A DNA stretch of 64,000 nucleotides. Origin: Chrysomallon squamiferum (taxonomy: Eukaryota > Mollusca > Gastropoda > Neomphalida > Peltospiridae). The stretch covers positions 6,425,157-6,489,156 of the forward strand of contig CM022679.1 in NCBI GenBank assembly GCA_012295275.1, read 5' to 3'. The notes under the pieces were generated by a model, which did no database searches, was not told the DNA's origin, and saw only the letters and a program-made list of their open reading frames with translations. Below, piece after piece: positions 40,251 through 53,400 of the stretch. The position numbers were made by a program, and so were the translations under genes. Position 1 is the first letter of the stretch. Each line of letters begins with the position of its first letter.

Positions 40251-42131
40251 CTAAAAGAAAATATTAAACACCACATATAAATATAATAAGGAATGAAAGT
40301 TAATTAGTATTTATCAACAGTAACAAATATTTACATACATATGAAGACATTTGATCCGTTTTTGGTTTAATTTAATGAAATATATTTTTCATCTTTCCTC
40401 AAAACATTTATTTTCATAATTTTAATATTATAAAAATAATATATCCAATAAGAAACAAAAAGAGAAAAAGATAGAATCGACCAAAGTTTTCTGGTTTACA
40501 GTATATAAGCTTGTTATATACTCACGACTGAATGTTCTGGTGGTGTCCATGGCTGTTGTTTCAAGCAGTTTGAACAGATAGGGTCGCAGAGTGTCAGAGC
40601 AGTCACAGAAAGCTGCCACCAGTGCAAACAGTCTCCACCCTCGGATAGCACTCTTCCTGTAAAAACAATAAAAATCATAGTCATTTACTCACAGCAGTCT
40701 TAGTCATTATACTCAGGACAATGTTAGTGCTTTTTATAAATCAGAGATTATTTATAAGTTAACTGTCTTAATTGCATTATTGTAATGTATTAAAATTATT
40801 ATCCTATTCCAAACTAAATGAAACCTCTGAAATATATTATTATTATTATTATTAGTAGTAGTAGTAGTAGTATGGAGTAATGAAGGAATAGATTTAGTAG
40901 CTTCTATTCAGTGAGCTATTCTCACTGGTTAAGAAGGAAGACATTTCTGAATTCACATTAAAATCAATCATCATCAAATGAAAACATTATCTGACATAAT
41001 TATATCATTATATATTTAACTATAAAAATTTCTCAGTTTTACACACTTACCCTTTCATACTTCTGTTACTTGTAGTTTGCTTACACAGTTGACAGTAAAC
41101 CTCATCTCTCAACTCTGGGTATTTATGGCAAGCCTGAAAAATATTTGTAATTATACAAGGTTTTTATTGATATATTAACAGTATATTCCATAAATAATCA
41201 ATCCTGAGACTGTAGATGCAGCAAAGGCATTTGTTTGATATTTTTTAGGATCAATGATTTGAGTAAAATATAGCATAAGCAATATATTTAACAAGTAAAT
41301 ATAACCAATGAGAATCCTTTTTTCAAGGCCTTAATGAGTTTTCAAAATGGTTTAGATTTTTCAAATAATTAAAAAATATAAATAACCGAATTTCTTTTTT
41401 CAAGACCTTAATGAATTTACAAATGCTATAAAAATTATTTTCAAAAGTGAAAAGATATTTCTAAAATTTTAAAACAAAAGTGACCAAAAAATAATATAAA
41501 AAAAAAAAAAAAAAAAAAAAAAAATGTATAAAAGATAAAACATACTCTTAGAATTTTCATCACACAGTCATAGTCAGTCTGATTGTGTCGCATTGGGTAG
41601 TCTCCCATGAACATCATAATGGCTGAAAAATAATTATCAAAATATATTTTTAATAACACTACAGCAATATATTTAGATATAAATTATAATATCAGTTATA
41701 ATATTTAGAAACATTTTATTATGATATATTTAGAAAATATGTAAATATATTTCAAATTAATTTATTAATATATTTAGAGTAAAATATTTAACAACATTTA
41801 AAAAAAATTCAGTTCTAAATTTTGAATTTTGTTTAAAAAAAAAAATAAGAAAATTAACAATGAAAATCCCCTAAAAACTCCACATAAAACAAAAATTAAT
41901 CCAGAAATATTATAAAATATATTATAAAATAACATTAATAAATAATGTATGATTATACAGGTTTGTGTTTGTAATGTTTTTATTTACATTTGATATTCCT
42001 CACAATCTGGTAACTGAAAAATATATCATGTCACTAAAATAAAATACTCACAAACAAAACATTCCAAGGCCAGCTTGTTGAGTTCATTTGTTGGAAGTTT
42101 GAGTAGAGATGCCTGGATTGGAGACTGGAAA

Positions 42132-42194
<63 letters not shown>

Positions 42195-42880
42195 TGAGTA
42201 ACAGTTTGAAATAGAAAAAAGATAATGAACTATATTTTGTTTGCAGTGTATTTCATTAAATTTCTTATCATATTAAAAACATATATTTAATAACAAAACA
42301 TTTTTTTTTTCATATGCAAGTTAATAATAATGATAATAAATTCTATTCATATTTTATTGCTTTCATCATTAATTCAATTATGTTCAAATTTTTATTTCAT
42401 CTATCAGTTTAACTTTTAACAGTATTTAATTTTTTTAATTTTTTTTTATCATAACATGACCAATAAAAATATCACTTTAGATATGTAAGTAATAACTGTT
42501 ATAAATAAACTTATACATACATTATTGAGGGGACTTACAGTAGCTAGTATGAAAAATTACATGCACTAACAAACTCAGGTATGATGTTCTATAATTTACA
42601 GATCTGAATCAAAAACTGAAATAAAAGATTTGGGGCAGAGCTATAAGATTATTATTATTTTTTTTTTATATTACATCTTTTTGATACTTACACGAGTCCA
42701 CTTAATAAGATCAGCTTGCTCTTTCCAAGACCAATCAGAACCTGCAAACAGACATATATTAAACATTAAAAATTTTAAGATTATTATTTAAACTAATTTG
42801 AAATTATTATACAACTTGATAAAAAAGACTAATAATACAATACAAAAAAAAGATATTATTACTATCACTTTTATTATTAA

Positions 42881-42929
<49 letters not shown>

Positions 42930-44679
42930 AAAGTTTTATATTTTCTGGTACTCCTTTATTCATTTAATTTGTTAAGATGAATTGTTATTTATATATCTAT
43001 TATTATAATTTTTAAAATCTTAACTAATGTTAATTTTGTTTTTGACAGGAATTTATATATTTTCTTCTAAATATTATTATTATTATTATTATCATAATTT
43101 TAATAAGAAAATTAGAAAAGTTCACCTATAAGTTTATTTTAATTAAAAAAAATGTTGAATCTCAATATCAGTAAATAAATTACTATAAACAAATTTAAAA
43201 CCCCAAAATATATATATATTGAATTAATAAAAGAAAACCATTTACACAAAAACAATAATAAAAACAAAATTGAATGATAAAATTGTAGCAAGAAGCAACG
43301 TATTAATCTAATATTATGTTAAAATGTTTTTACTTCTCTTTTTTTTTTTTTTTTTTTTACAAAATTACAAGTTAAATTTGAATTTATTTATAACTTAACT
43401 TCCATAAATATATTTTACCTCTCTTCATCTATTATAAAATACCAATTTAAAAACAATTTTTAACAGATAAATATTTTGATATATTAAGAAATAAGTAAGT
43501 TAACATATGTTTACTTATGAATTAAGGTTGAAACATACTAAATTAGATTTAATCAACAGTACTATTATTGGTTCACTTATACTGAATTCAGGATATGTGC
43601 ATTCTATAGAGACTGAGTCTCTGTATAATGTAACCAAAAAATCTGTCCAAAATTTTTACTACAATGAAATTATTTTAAAATGAAAAAGCAGAATACATGT
43701 AAAAATAATGTAATGTACATAACTACAAATACTATATAACTGGGATAATCATATATATATTTAAAAAAATAGGAAAATTTTGTTTACAATGTAGAAATAT
43801 AATAACTGTCAACATGCACCAAAATGAAAAAAAAAAAAAATGTTTACAAAAGATTTTGATGTGAATCATAAACAGAAAAAACATGTTAATAATAACTTTA
43901 TATCAAACAAAATATATCATATATAGGTACATTTACTATTATTACTTTTATCTGATTTTTTTAACTTTAAGATTTCCCATTTAAAAAAAAAAAAACTGAT
44001 ACATGAAACAAAAAGGAATTTGTTATGCAAGTGTTACTTTAAGCATTTTGTTAATGTATTAATGAGCTGGTAATTTGAGTTATAAATAGATGTTGTACAA
44101 TGCGCACCATCACCACGATGTTTTGACTGCTGCAGATTATGTAACTTGGCACTTTCAATTTTCTTAATTGTTCCTCTGATTGAGCCATCCTCTGCACGCA
44201 ACATCTCAAACCTTTAAAGCAAAGTTACAGCATTGGCCAGGAGTTAGTCAACATCAGCAGGAAAACCAGACAATGATACATATATATAAAACATACACAC
44301 TCTCACAAACCCCTGCAGTTACTGAGAAACAGTCATTTCTTTTAATCCTTCATGGTCTGTATTATATATAAATCATTTGAATTTTTTTAATTAAATGTTT
44401 TTTTCTTACAGCAATGAAAATGTTTAAAATTTATTAGTAGAAAAATGGAGAACACTAATTTTCCTCTGCATTTAGATTTATTTTTTTAACTGCAGGGTTT
44501 GCTCCAGTAGTGATAAATAAAACAAACTGTATATATTATGTGACACACAAAATGTATATAATTATAATAAATTTCAAGATTTTTTTTTAAACCATTTTTC
44601 TTTTGTTGAAAATTCTCTTTGTTTACAAAATGTTCTGATTTGTTTTAATCATAAATTAAAATAAATTTAAATTAATAGC

Positions 44680-44710
<31 letters not shown>

Positions 44711-47391
44711 CTTGTTACTTTATTTACATATTATCTGTCACATAACCATGTGATAACAATAAACTGCTATGTACAAATATCTGAACATTATAATATATAA
44801 AAATTACACAAATATATTTATAACTTTTCTTGTAAAAATCAGTACAAAAAGATAAATTATAAAAAGCTTAACATATTGCTAAAAAAAATGTTAGAAATTT
44901 GTAAATAGCAGTTTATCTATAATTTTGTATTAATTTCCACAAAATATTATCTTCATAGCAAACACTCAAAGCGTTAGAGATTTTCTATTTCTGCATAAAA
45001 TCTTTCAAACCTTGACATGTTACAGTTCATTTAGCTGATAATAATAATAAATAAAACAAAAACAAAAATAAATAAAAAAACATGTAAATAAGTATCCAAA
45101 TCAGATCATTTGTAGTGAAAATAATGAAAAATTGAAGGAAACGAAACAACTAAAACTAAAAACTGAAGATTTTAGTAAAAAATATATTTTATTATATTAT
45201 TATTTTATTTTGAAGTTAACAACTGTAACATAACTAAGGTCTAAACTGTGCAGAAACAGACTAAAACACCTGCAAAAAGAAAAAGACGGTGTCTCCTATA
45301 TTGAGTGCTTTGTCTGCTGGTGCAGAATGACTGAAAGCAGAATATAATGATGGGATCAGTATGGGTTACACCAATGATTTTCCAAACAACAACCTCCTGT
45401 TTACATAACCAAATTTTACCTTCTGTATTTGTCCCTTGGCGTCTGCAATATTTGCAAAGTAACAATCAATATAAAAACAAAAAAACAAAAAACAAAAACA
45501 AAAACAAGAATTAAAAAAAAAATGTTTTACTCTAAATAATAACCAAATAATTGATAAATAATAATTGATATAAAAACAGAGAAACAAAACATACAGTCAA
45601 ACAGACTGGAAGAAAAAATGTAAAAATATATATATATATATATATAATTATTCATATATGTATTTATATGTATACAAATATATGTATAGAAAGAGCTAAA
45701 CAGACAAATATATTATCTTTAAAACATAATTTATACACATTTTTGAAATAACCATAATTCTTGAAAAATTTATAAATAAATAAATAAATAAATAAATATT
45801 AAAATAATATAATTTTTTAATTTTTTATGAAGAAGGTGTGAGGTTGAAAATAAACACACACACATACATAGACACACACACACACATCTACATATATAAT
45901 AAACACATTTGTTTCTTAGATTAATGACAAAAAAGTTATTTATTTACTTGTCAACACTTTCTCTGAAGTGTAGCATAGCAAATTCCATCATGGAATATTT
46001 GCCATCACTCATGTTGACCACTGTCCCTTGACTGGTTTCACTCTGGTCATCTCGTCCATCCTATTATATTATCAGATTATTAAATATAGAATTCAGTTAC
46101 AACAAATTAATGTAACATATGTAAAGTATTTATCATTAGTGTTATAGATATGTGTTATTTAAACAAGTGGTATCAACAGTTTCTATATGTTTTTATTATG
46201 GAAAGATATGGATGTTATGTTAAAATGAAACTTTTATCAAGTCATATTCTACTGGTGTTCATAAAGAGTCAGCAGATACCAATTTAAGCTGTGTAAGTGT
46301 ACTGTTCTTACCACACTGCATAGGAAAATATTCAAGAGTAATTTCTCTAGCATAAAAAATTATTAACATTTCATGACAAAATACTATAAAAGAAATAATA
46401 TATCCTTCATTTTGTTATTTGTTTTTATCTTTATATTAATTTCTAAAAATTATTAAAGGATGGAAAAGCAAAGAAAAAATAATAAATTGCATATCAACAA
46501 AAAAAAAGAAAGAAAAGCGAAACACTTACTCTGCTTGGAGGTCTAGCCAAATGGACCTAAAAGAAATTAAGATGGTAAAAGCTACTAATATAATAACATG
46601 CTAGGAATGACCTTTTTGACAGATAAGATATAAATCACAAGAAAATAAGTATATTATCCATTTAATTTGTGGATATAAGGATTGTATGTATTAAAATATA
46701 CTAACTGGCAAAACAGACTTTAGCAAACAATAATTTCATTACCAGTAAAGAAAACTGACATATTTGAAACAAATTTTAAATAAATGTGCACATATGAAAA
46801 TAGATACAAAATAAAACTGAAACATACTTCTCTGTTAAATTCATTTTCAAAACTTTTCATTTTCTTTCCAAGTATCAAAAGTATAGTTTTGAAATTTAAA
46901 AATGTTCTGTTTTGCCACTGGGTGTAAAAAGCAAATACTTAAATAAAAACGTAATGAAATGTTACTACTTTGGAGGAAAGGGAAAACAGTTTGCTAAAAA
47001 TCACAGCACACACCTTCATGTTTGTGGTTTCTATCTCATGTCTGGCTAATGGTTTCACATACTCAGCTGGGAACAATCCGACCTTGCCATTCAATGATCC
47101 ATACAGCCATCCTGTAAAACAAACATTAAAAAGTTTATATGCATAATGTTTTATATGATCACCTATTAGATGACTTGGTACAAGAACAGAATAACAATTT
47201 AGACAATCTTTGGATATATCTTTCATATATATATATGTATATTAAATGCATAAAGATCATAGATTTCATTTAGGAAAGACATTTCAAACCAACTGCATTT
47301 TTTTTGGGGGGGGTTTCTGAAGTTCATTTATTCAAATATCAACTGAAATCACATTATTTTATTTTCTGTTTGGAAAATAAATATATTCCAC

Positions 47392-47461
<70 letters not shown>

Positions 47462-50400
47462 CAACAATAATAATAAAGGAATTAAAAAATTATTACAAAT
47501 ATACATAGAGACATACAATTTTAAATTCTGTCTTACCATTGTCCAAATCCATTTCTGTTTCCACCAGTTTTATGATATCACCAGTGCGGAAACTAAGAAG
47601 AGTAGACTCACGAGTGACATAATCCTTAGTGGCCACTACATATTTGTTACCCTGGAAACAAAATAAAATTTAAAATCAGAACAACAGACATTTCACAGTC
47701 ACTTTAATATAAAGCAGGAGAGTCATTTATGTCTATTTATTGTCATATAAAGCAAATTTGAAAAAAAAATTAACTGATAAAAAATTGCCTTTATCTTGAA
47801 GTATTTTGATAGTATCTTTTTAAAAGCTGAAAAAATGTTTTAAAAAATAAAATAACTGGTCAGATAAAGCTGGTTACTCGTTTGTTACAACTCTTGAATG
47901 CATGTAAAGGTACACCCAAAAGAGCATGAATATTCTTAAGAAATATTCCTTCAACTGCACCAACTGTCTATCTGGATCAATGCACAAAAAACCAAAAATG
48001 TTTACATATTAGTTGATGTCTTAAATAGTTTTTAGGCTGTTAGTTAGAAAGGGGTAAGTGTCTTACAGATTTGATGTATGATTCTATTTCATGTTCTATT
48101 GACTGTTTATGTTATCTTACTTACTCTTTCACTCTCTGAACAGAATTTGTCAACCATGTCTTTTAAGTGTTGAGCCTGTTGGAATTAAAAATATTAAAAT
48201 GTAATAAAATCAAGAAATAATTAAAAATAATATTAACATTTCAATTAAAAATGACAAATACTTTAATTTGACATAACATAAATACTTCAGTATAATTTAT
48301 AATCATGAAAACAAAAATTAAAAACAATATAAACATTTAAGTTAAACATGATAAATATTTTAAATGTACATACATGTGGTGTGTAAAAAACCACAGACTT
48401 GGTTTTCAGATGTAGTTCAAGTACTGTAGTGGTCAGCAGGTTGCAGTTCACAACATCAACAAATCTGCAATTCAAAATAAACTTTCATCATATATTAAAG
48501 AAAAAGGAAAACAAAGATTACTTCTGTTTGAATATTTCAATTATTATATTCTCAATGACAAATCTCAATGACCCCACAAAAACAACCCCATATATTTCCT
48601 TCAAACATTAAAACACCTTGTTATATACCCAAACAAATCTGTACACACACACACACGCACACACACTCACTCACACACACACACACATACTCACATGCTC
48701 ACACATACAGACAGACACATACAAATGCATGCATGCATCCAGACTCACACACACACACACACACAGACAACAGAAAGAAAAAAAACATATATATTTACCG
48801 TATTTCCTCTGATACAGAAAGGAAATCATCAACAATACTCTTTTCCCTGGTGACCATACGAAGTCCAGTGTGGCTAACACCAAAGTATTTTACTGTAGCA
48901 TACTGGCCATTTGACTGAAAAATAAAACAATGCAAATTTTCCTTAAATATATTTTTTGTTAATATTCTTTATCATACATATAAATTATTACAGAATTTTA
49001 TATTATTAAAAATACAAGATATTTTGTTAATTAAAATAATGTTAAAAATTCATAGTTAAGCTTTGCAGGAAATAGAAGAAAATTATTTCAGTATGTCTTG
49101 CTGATAATTTGACAAGGAGTCAGAATATGTTTGTTATATGACTTTGATCAATGTTGCTGGATTAGTAATAAAAAGTGCCTGTATAACTTTTGTACAAATA
49201 TTGTTTTTGATTCAAGCAATAAAACCAGGAAATCCAAAGATATTTTTACCGCTACTGGAAAGAGCCTGCAAAAGTAAGTTGGCCATTCTTTGGCTGTGTC
49301 AACAATGATTCTCTTCACTTTGGTGCTCAGGTCCTGAACAAGGAAATTTTCTCTATTCACTCCATATCCCTCTGAAACAAAAATATGTTTTTGGAAAATT
49401 GTAAATGAATTTTTTATTTATAAATGAATATTCATCTTTTACTTAATAATTATGTAAAAAAAAGAAAAAAACAGTGAAGTATACTTGTATGTCTGACAGG
49501 GATTTATTCAAATGTAGGGACTTAAGAAATATTGAAGTTTTAACTAAAGACACACACACACACACAGAAAGAGAGAGAGATAGAGAGAAAAGCTATGTTT
49601 TTATTCTTAATAAACTGCTACTATTCTATTCTCACCCAAAGTTCCTTTCATTTTTATTCTTTCCTCTTTGCTAAGACGAATGCAGCCATTGTTGTAGACA
49701 TCTTGAACAATCTGACAGTAAATGAGATGAAGAGCCAAAGGTTTCTCTAGTTTCTCAGCAGGCCAGAAAACCTGAACATAAAAATTTTATTACTTAGTAA
49801 ATCTTTACAAATAAACATTAAATTTGAAAGTTGTGTATAAAAAACATTTTTATTTTCTATTTGAAATTTAAAAAGTGAAATACAAGCACAATAAAACAAA
49901 AACAAAACAAAATAAAATTTATATATAATACTATCATATTTGTGTCTTTATGAACAAATACTCAATCTGTAACTAGTAAATTTAACATAGTTTGTGTTGT
50001 ATCAATATGTATGGATACTGTAGTACTGTTTATAATGGTGAGCTATGTATATTTCATAACCTTTGAGAAATAAATATGATCTACTTGTATATATTGTAAT
50101 ATATAAAATTTTATATATACCTATATACTAATATTTTGGTAAATATATATTACTTATGTATATTTTTATGAATACATTATACTTCTGTACATCTTTGAAA
50201 ATACTTATGTATATTTAGGTAAATAAATACTACTTGTACTTACTTTGGTATATAAACAGTACTTATGTTTATTTTGGTAAATGTTACTAATGTAAAGCTT
50301 TGTAATGAATTTTTAAAACAATTTTGAGGTTTTATTTTTTGCTGACCTCTTTTCTGATCTGCAGAACCCATGGAACTTTATGATACATGAGAAAGAAAGT

Positions 50401-53400
50401 TTTGTTTTGTGGATACAGTTCAGTGATTGCTTTCTCAAAGGCTGCATAGTCAATGTTCAACTTGGGTTGTGGTTCTGGCATCACTTCAGGCTCAATCCGA
50501 GTGGCATAAGTCTGTGATTCTGGTTCATCTCGCTCCAAGTGAGTTGAATATATTGACTCCTTAGGGATATCTTTCTCAATTTTTGTAGAATAAATCCCCG
50601 ATTCTCTTAATTCTGAGGCCTTGATTTCTTTGCTCTTCTGTGTTATTGTGGTTTGTGTTTCAATGACAGCAAATTTCTTTGGTGGTGGTCGGTTTGGCAA
50701 TGGTGGTGGGACTGGCACTGGTGCATCTGTTTGTATAGGTTACATCATTTTTAATATGACAACACATTATTTGATTTAATATAGTAGAAAAAAATAGGAA
50801 AAGCAAACTAAAGAATCATCTCACACTTAATGTTTGAATTACATACAAAATACTATATAAAGTAGTTTATTATTGAGTATTATAAACAGTTTAAAACAGG
50901 TCCAGAGACTGTATTTTCAAGAAATAGTATCTGGACATTAAAAAAAATCAACAGCAGAAATTATTAAAAAATATATTGTCTACCTCAATTTGAAACTAAC
51001 AAATAATAGATATGGCTCAATTTAATTAATGTACCTATATATCTGCAGATGTTAATGCTGTATTTAAAATATATCATACCAGTTTCAATTTTTGTAGCAT
51101 ACTCTGGGGATCTTGCTCTTTTCAATGTATCTGTGGTCTGTTGTGCTGTTTCCACCATTCTTTCTACTTTTTCTTCTGGTTTTGTTTCTGCTTTGGAACC
51201 TCCTCCCAGTTTCATTTCCAGCAAACGCATTGTATTCACATGATCAGCTGTTTCAACTAAAGATTTTGATCTTTTATTTTTTTGTGGTCCCTAAAAGCAG
51301 AAAGAAAAACTCTAAATGTAGAACATATTCTGATATTCATTTACAATTTAGTATTTATTATTTTTGTGAAAATTCCTAAATTTGAATCTGAAAAGCCAAC
51401 AAAATGTTTGAGAATTTTTTACTTAATTCATCTCTAGCTGCCACATTTTATACCTTCATATTCATATGTTTCATTCAGTTTAAAATTTACAATTTGTTAA
51501 CTCTCTGACATGAGATAAAAACTAAAAGAAATAAAAATTCCTGGACATTTCAGTCAGGATTGGAAGAAAAAGTTGTCATTTTTTATTTACTTCAAATATA
51601 CTTAAATGAGTTAAAGGACTTTTTTTTAGAAATGTGTTTTTTTTTAACAAAATTTAAAATATGAAGATATCATAGTAATTTACAATAATGTATTTTTAAC
51701 CTCTTCATTCTTTTTCAGTATTGATTTGGGCCGCAGTTCTGGTTCTTTTGCTGGTTCTGGACGACTCCATTTCTTCTTTCCCATCATTCTGTTGTTGAGA
51801 TTTCGGGCCACCTGTTCATCAATCTCCAGCTTTCCCACCTCAACATCTTTCTTTTCCTCTTGCTGAACTGGTGGAGGCCAAACCACCCTCCCCACCCTCA
51901 CTGTTCTAGCACGCCCAGTTTTATCAGTGATGGTGAAGGATCCTGACTGATCTCTACTGATAGTTGACGCAGGGGGAGGAGGGGGAGGAGGTGGAGGAAC
52001 TGGAGGGGTCTTCAGCTGAGAATGAAGACGAGGTGATTCGACATTTGTTTCTGGTGGTGATGGAGGTGGTGTTGGTGGTGAAGTCAGAGTTCTGACAGGT
52101 TTGCTTGTCTGGTCTTCAGAATGTGCTGGGAATTTGATTGTTGTGATGGTGCCTCCTTGATCCTGTGAACCAATCTGAAAGGAGGAGCTGGATTCAGTAC
52201 TGACTGACTGAACTGCAGGAACATGGTTCACGTGGTTTACAACTATATTACTAGCAGGTGCCCTCTTTTCAAAATTGGACTTGATGAAGGAAACCTTTTT
52301 GGGTGCAATGTCAGGGGCAACCACTGGTTTAGCACCAGACTGCACAATAATCTTTGGTGCACTGACAGGAGCTGCTACTTCTGAAGGGAAGCCCACATTT
52401 GATGAGAAACTGGCATCAGGACTGATAATGCTTGCAGCAGTTACCACGGCAGGGACAATGGTAGGCACAACAGCTGGCTGAGATTTCATCTGTTGCAGTT
52501 GCTGTCGAAGAATTTCTTGCTCTATGGATTGTTTCAGCAGTTGATTTTGAAGCTCCTGTTGCTGAAGAGCAGCTTTCAGAATGGCTGTTTGCTGATTTTG
52601 ATTTTGGGTATTTTGTTGCTGTTGCAAGGCTGCTTGAATTACAGCTGCTTGCTGCTGTTGTTGTTGCTGCTGTGCTTGCTAAAAGATAAACAAAATATTA
52701 TTTTCTTAAATCACTTCCAAAAATGGCCAAAAATAATGTACTTAAATCATATAAAAAAGAAAGAAAAAGAAACCTCCAAAACAAGACAAAAAACATTCTA
52801 TAAAAAATAAAAATAAAATAAAACCTTTTAATAGATTCCTGTCACTAGATTTATGCAAAAATTTAGAGAAACATAATACATTTTCAGTCATTATTCATAA
52901 GGTGTATTAAATTATTCTTTTCATTTCAAAAATATTTCATTTTGTATTTTTGAACATTATGAAAATAATTTATAAATAATTTGCATTAAATACAACAGCT
53001 GTTTTCTGTAATATTCTGTAATGTAATACAGAACTCACAACATAGGCTTGAAGGACAGCTTGCTGCTGCTGTACTTGCTGCTGTTGCTGAACTTGTTGCT
53101 GCTGTGCCAGCTGCTGAGCTACCAACTGTTGAACTGGGTCTGCAGATAATAAACATGATCATGTCCAATTATATATTAACACTATTTTTTAAAACTATGT
53201 TACAGTAATTAAAGAAAAACAAAATGACTATTAAATAATTAAAATAAAAAGTAATAAAACAGTTAAATAAGAAAAATAAACATATTTTTACATTAAGCAA
53301 TTTAACCCTTTAAATTAAGAAAATGTCCATGCTTAAAAAAAAAAAAAAAAATCCTCCAGATTATTCTCTTTGACATTTCTATTACTATAGTACTGTATAC

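Larger units (their letters stand above)
40526..46060 (-). other. Myosin XV second MyTH4 domain
   Basis: Exons are 45948-46060, 44108-44211, 42692-42741, 42052-42124, 41546-41622, 41051-41133 and 40526-40656 (residues about 1488-1697). Signatures are YSMMEFAMLHFR, IKWTRSPIQASLLKLPTNEL, SIMMFMGDYP, ACHKYPELRDEVYCQLCKQT and IRGWRLFALVAAFCDCSDTL. The donor of exon 44108-44211 is weak (GATG|GTGCGC). It was chosen because it alone combines phase with a G at +5; a donor 6 nt upstream (CGTG|GTGATG) or one 6 nt downstream would also keep the frame. Confidence 0.87.

Noticed and set aside
45241-45465. Possible extra myosin exon (23 nt, ACGCCAAGG...AGAAG between AG and GTAAAA)
   Set aside because: Including it between exons 45948-46060 and 44108-44211 would shift the frame, and the existing junction already restores conserved MyTH4 sequence.
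47304-47666. 120-aa plus-strand open frame with a long poly-Asn run
   Set aside because: It is the (AAT)n microsatellite read in frame and overlaps the antisense of the myosin SH3 exon.
48568-48918. THTHTH-type open frames on the plus strand
   Set aside because: These are (CA)n repeat translations lying over a myosin intron and exon 48799-48914 on the other strand.
52275-52481. 68-aa plus-strand frame rich in Ala, Gly and Thr
   Set aside because: It is the antisense shadow of the large myosin linker exon 51701-52678.
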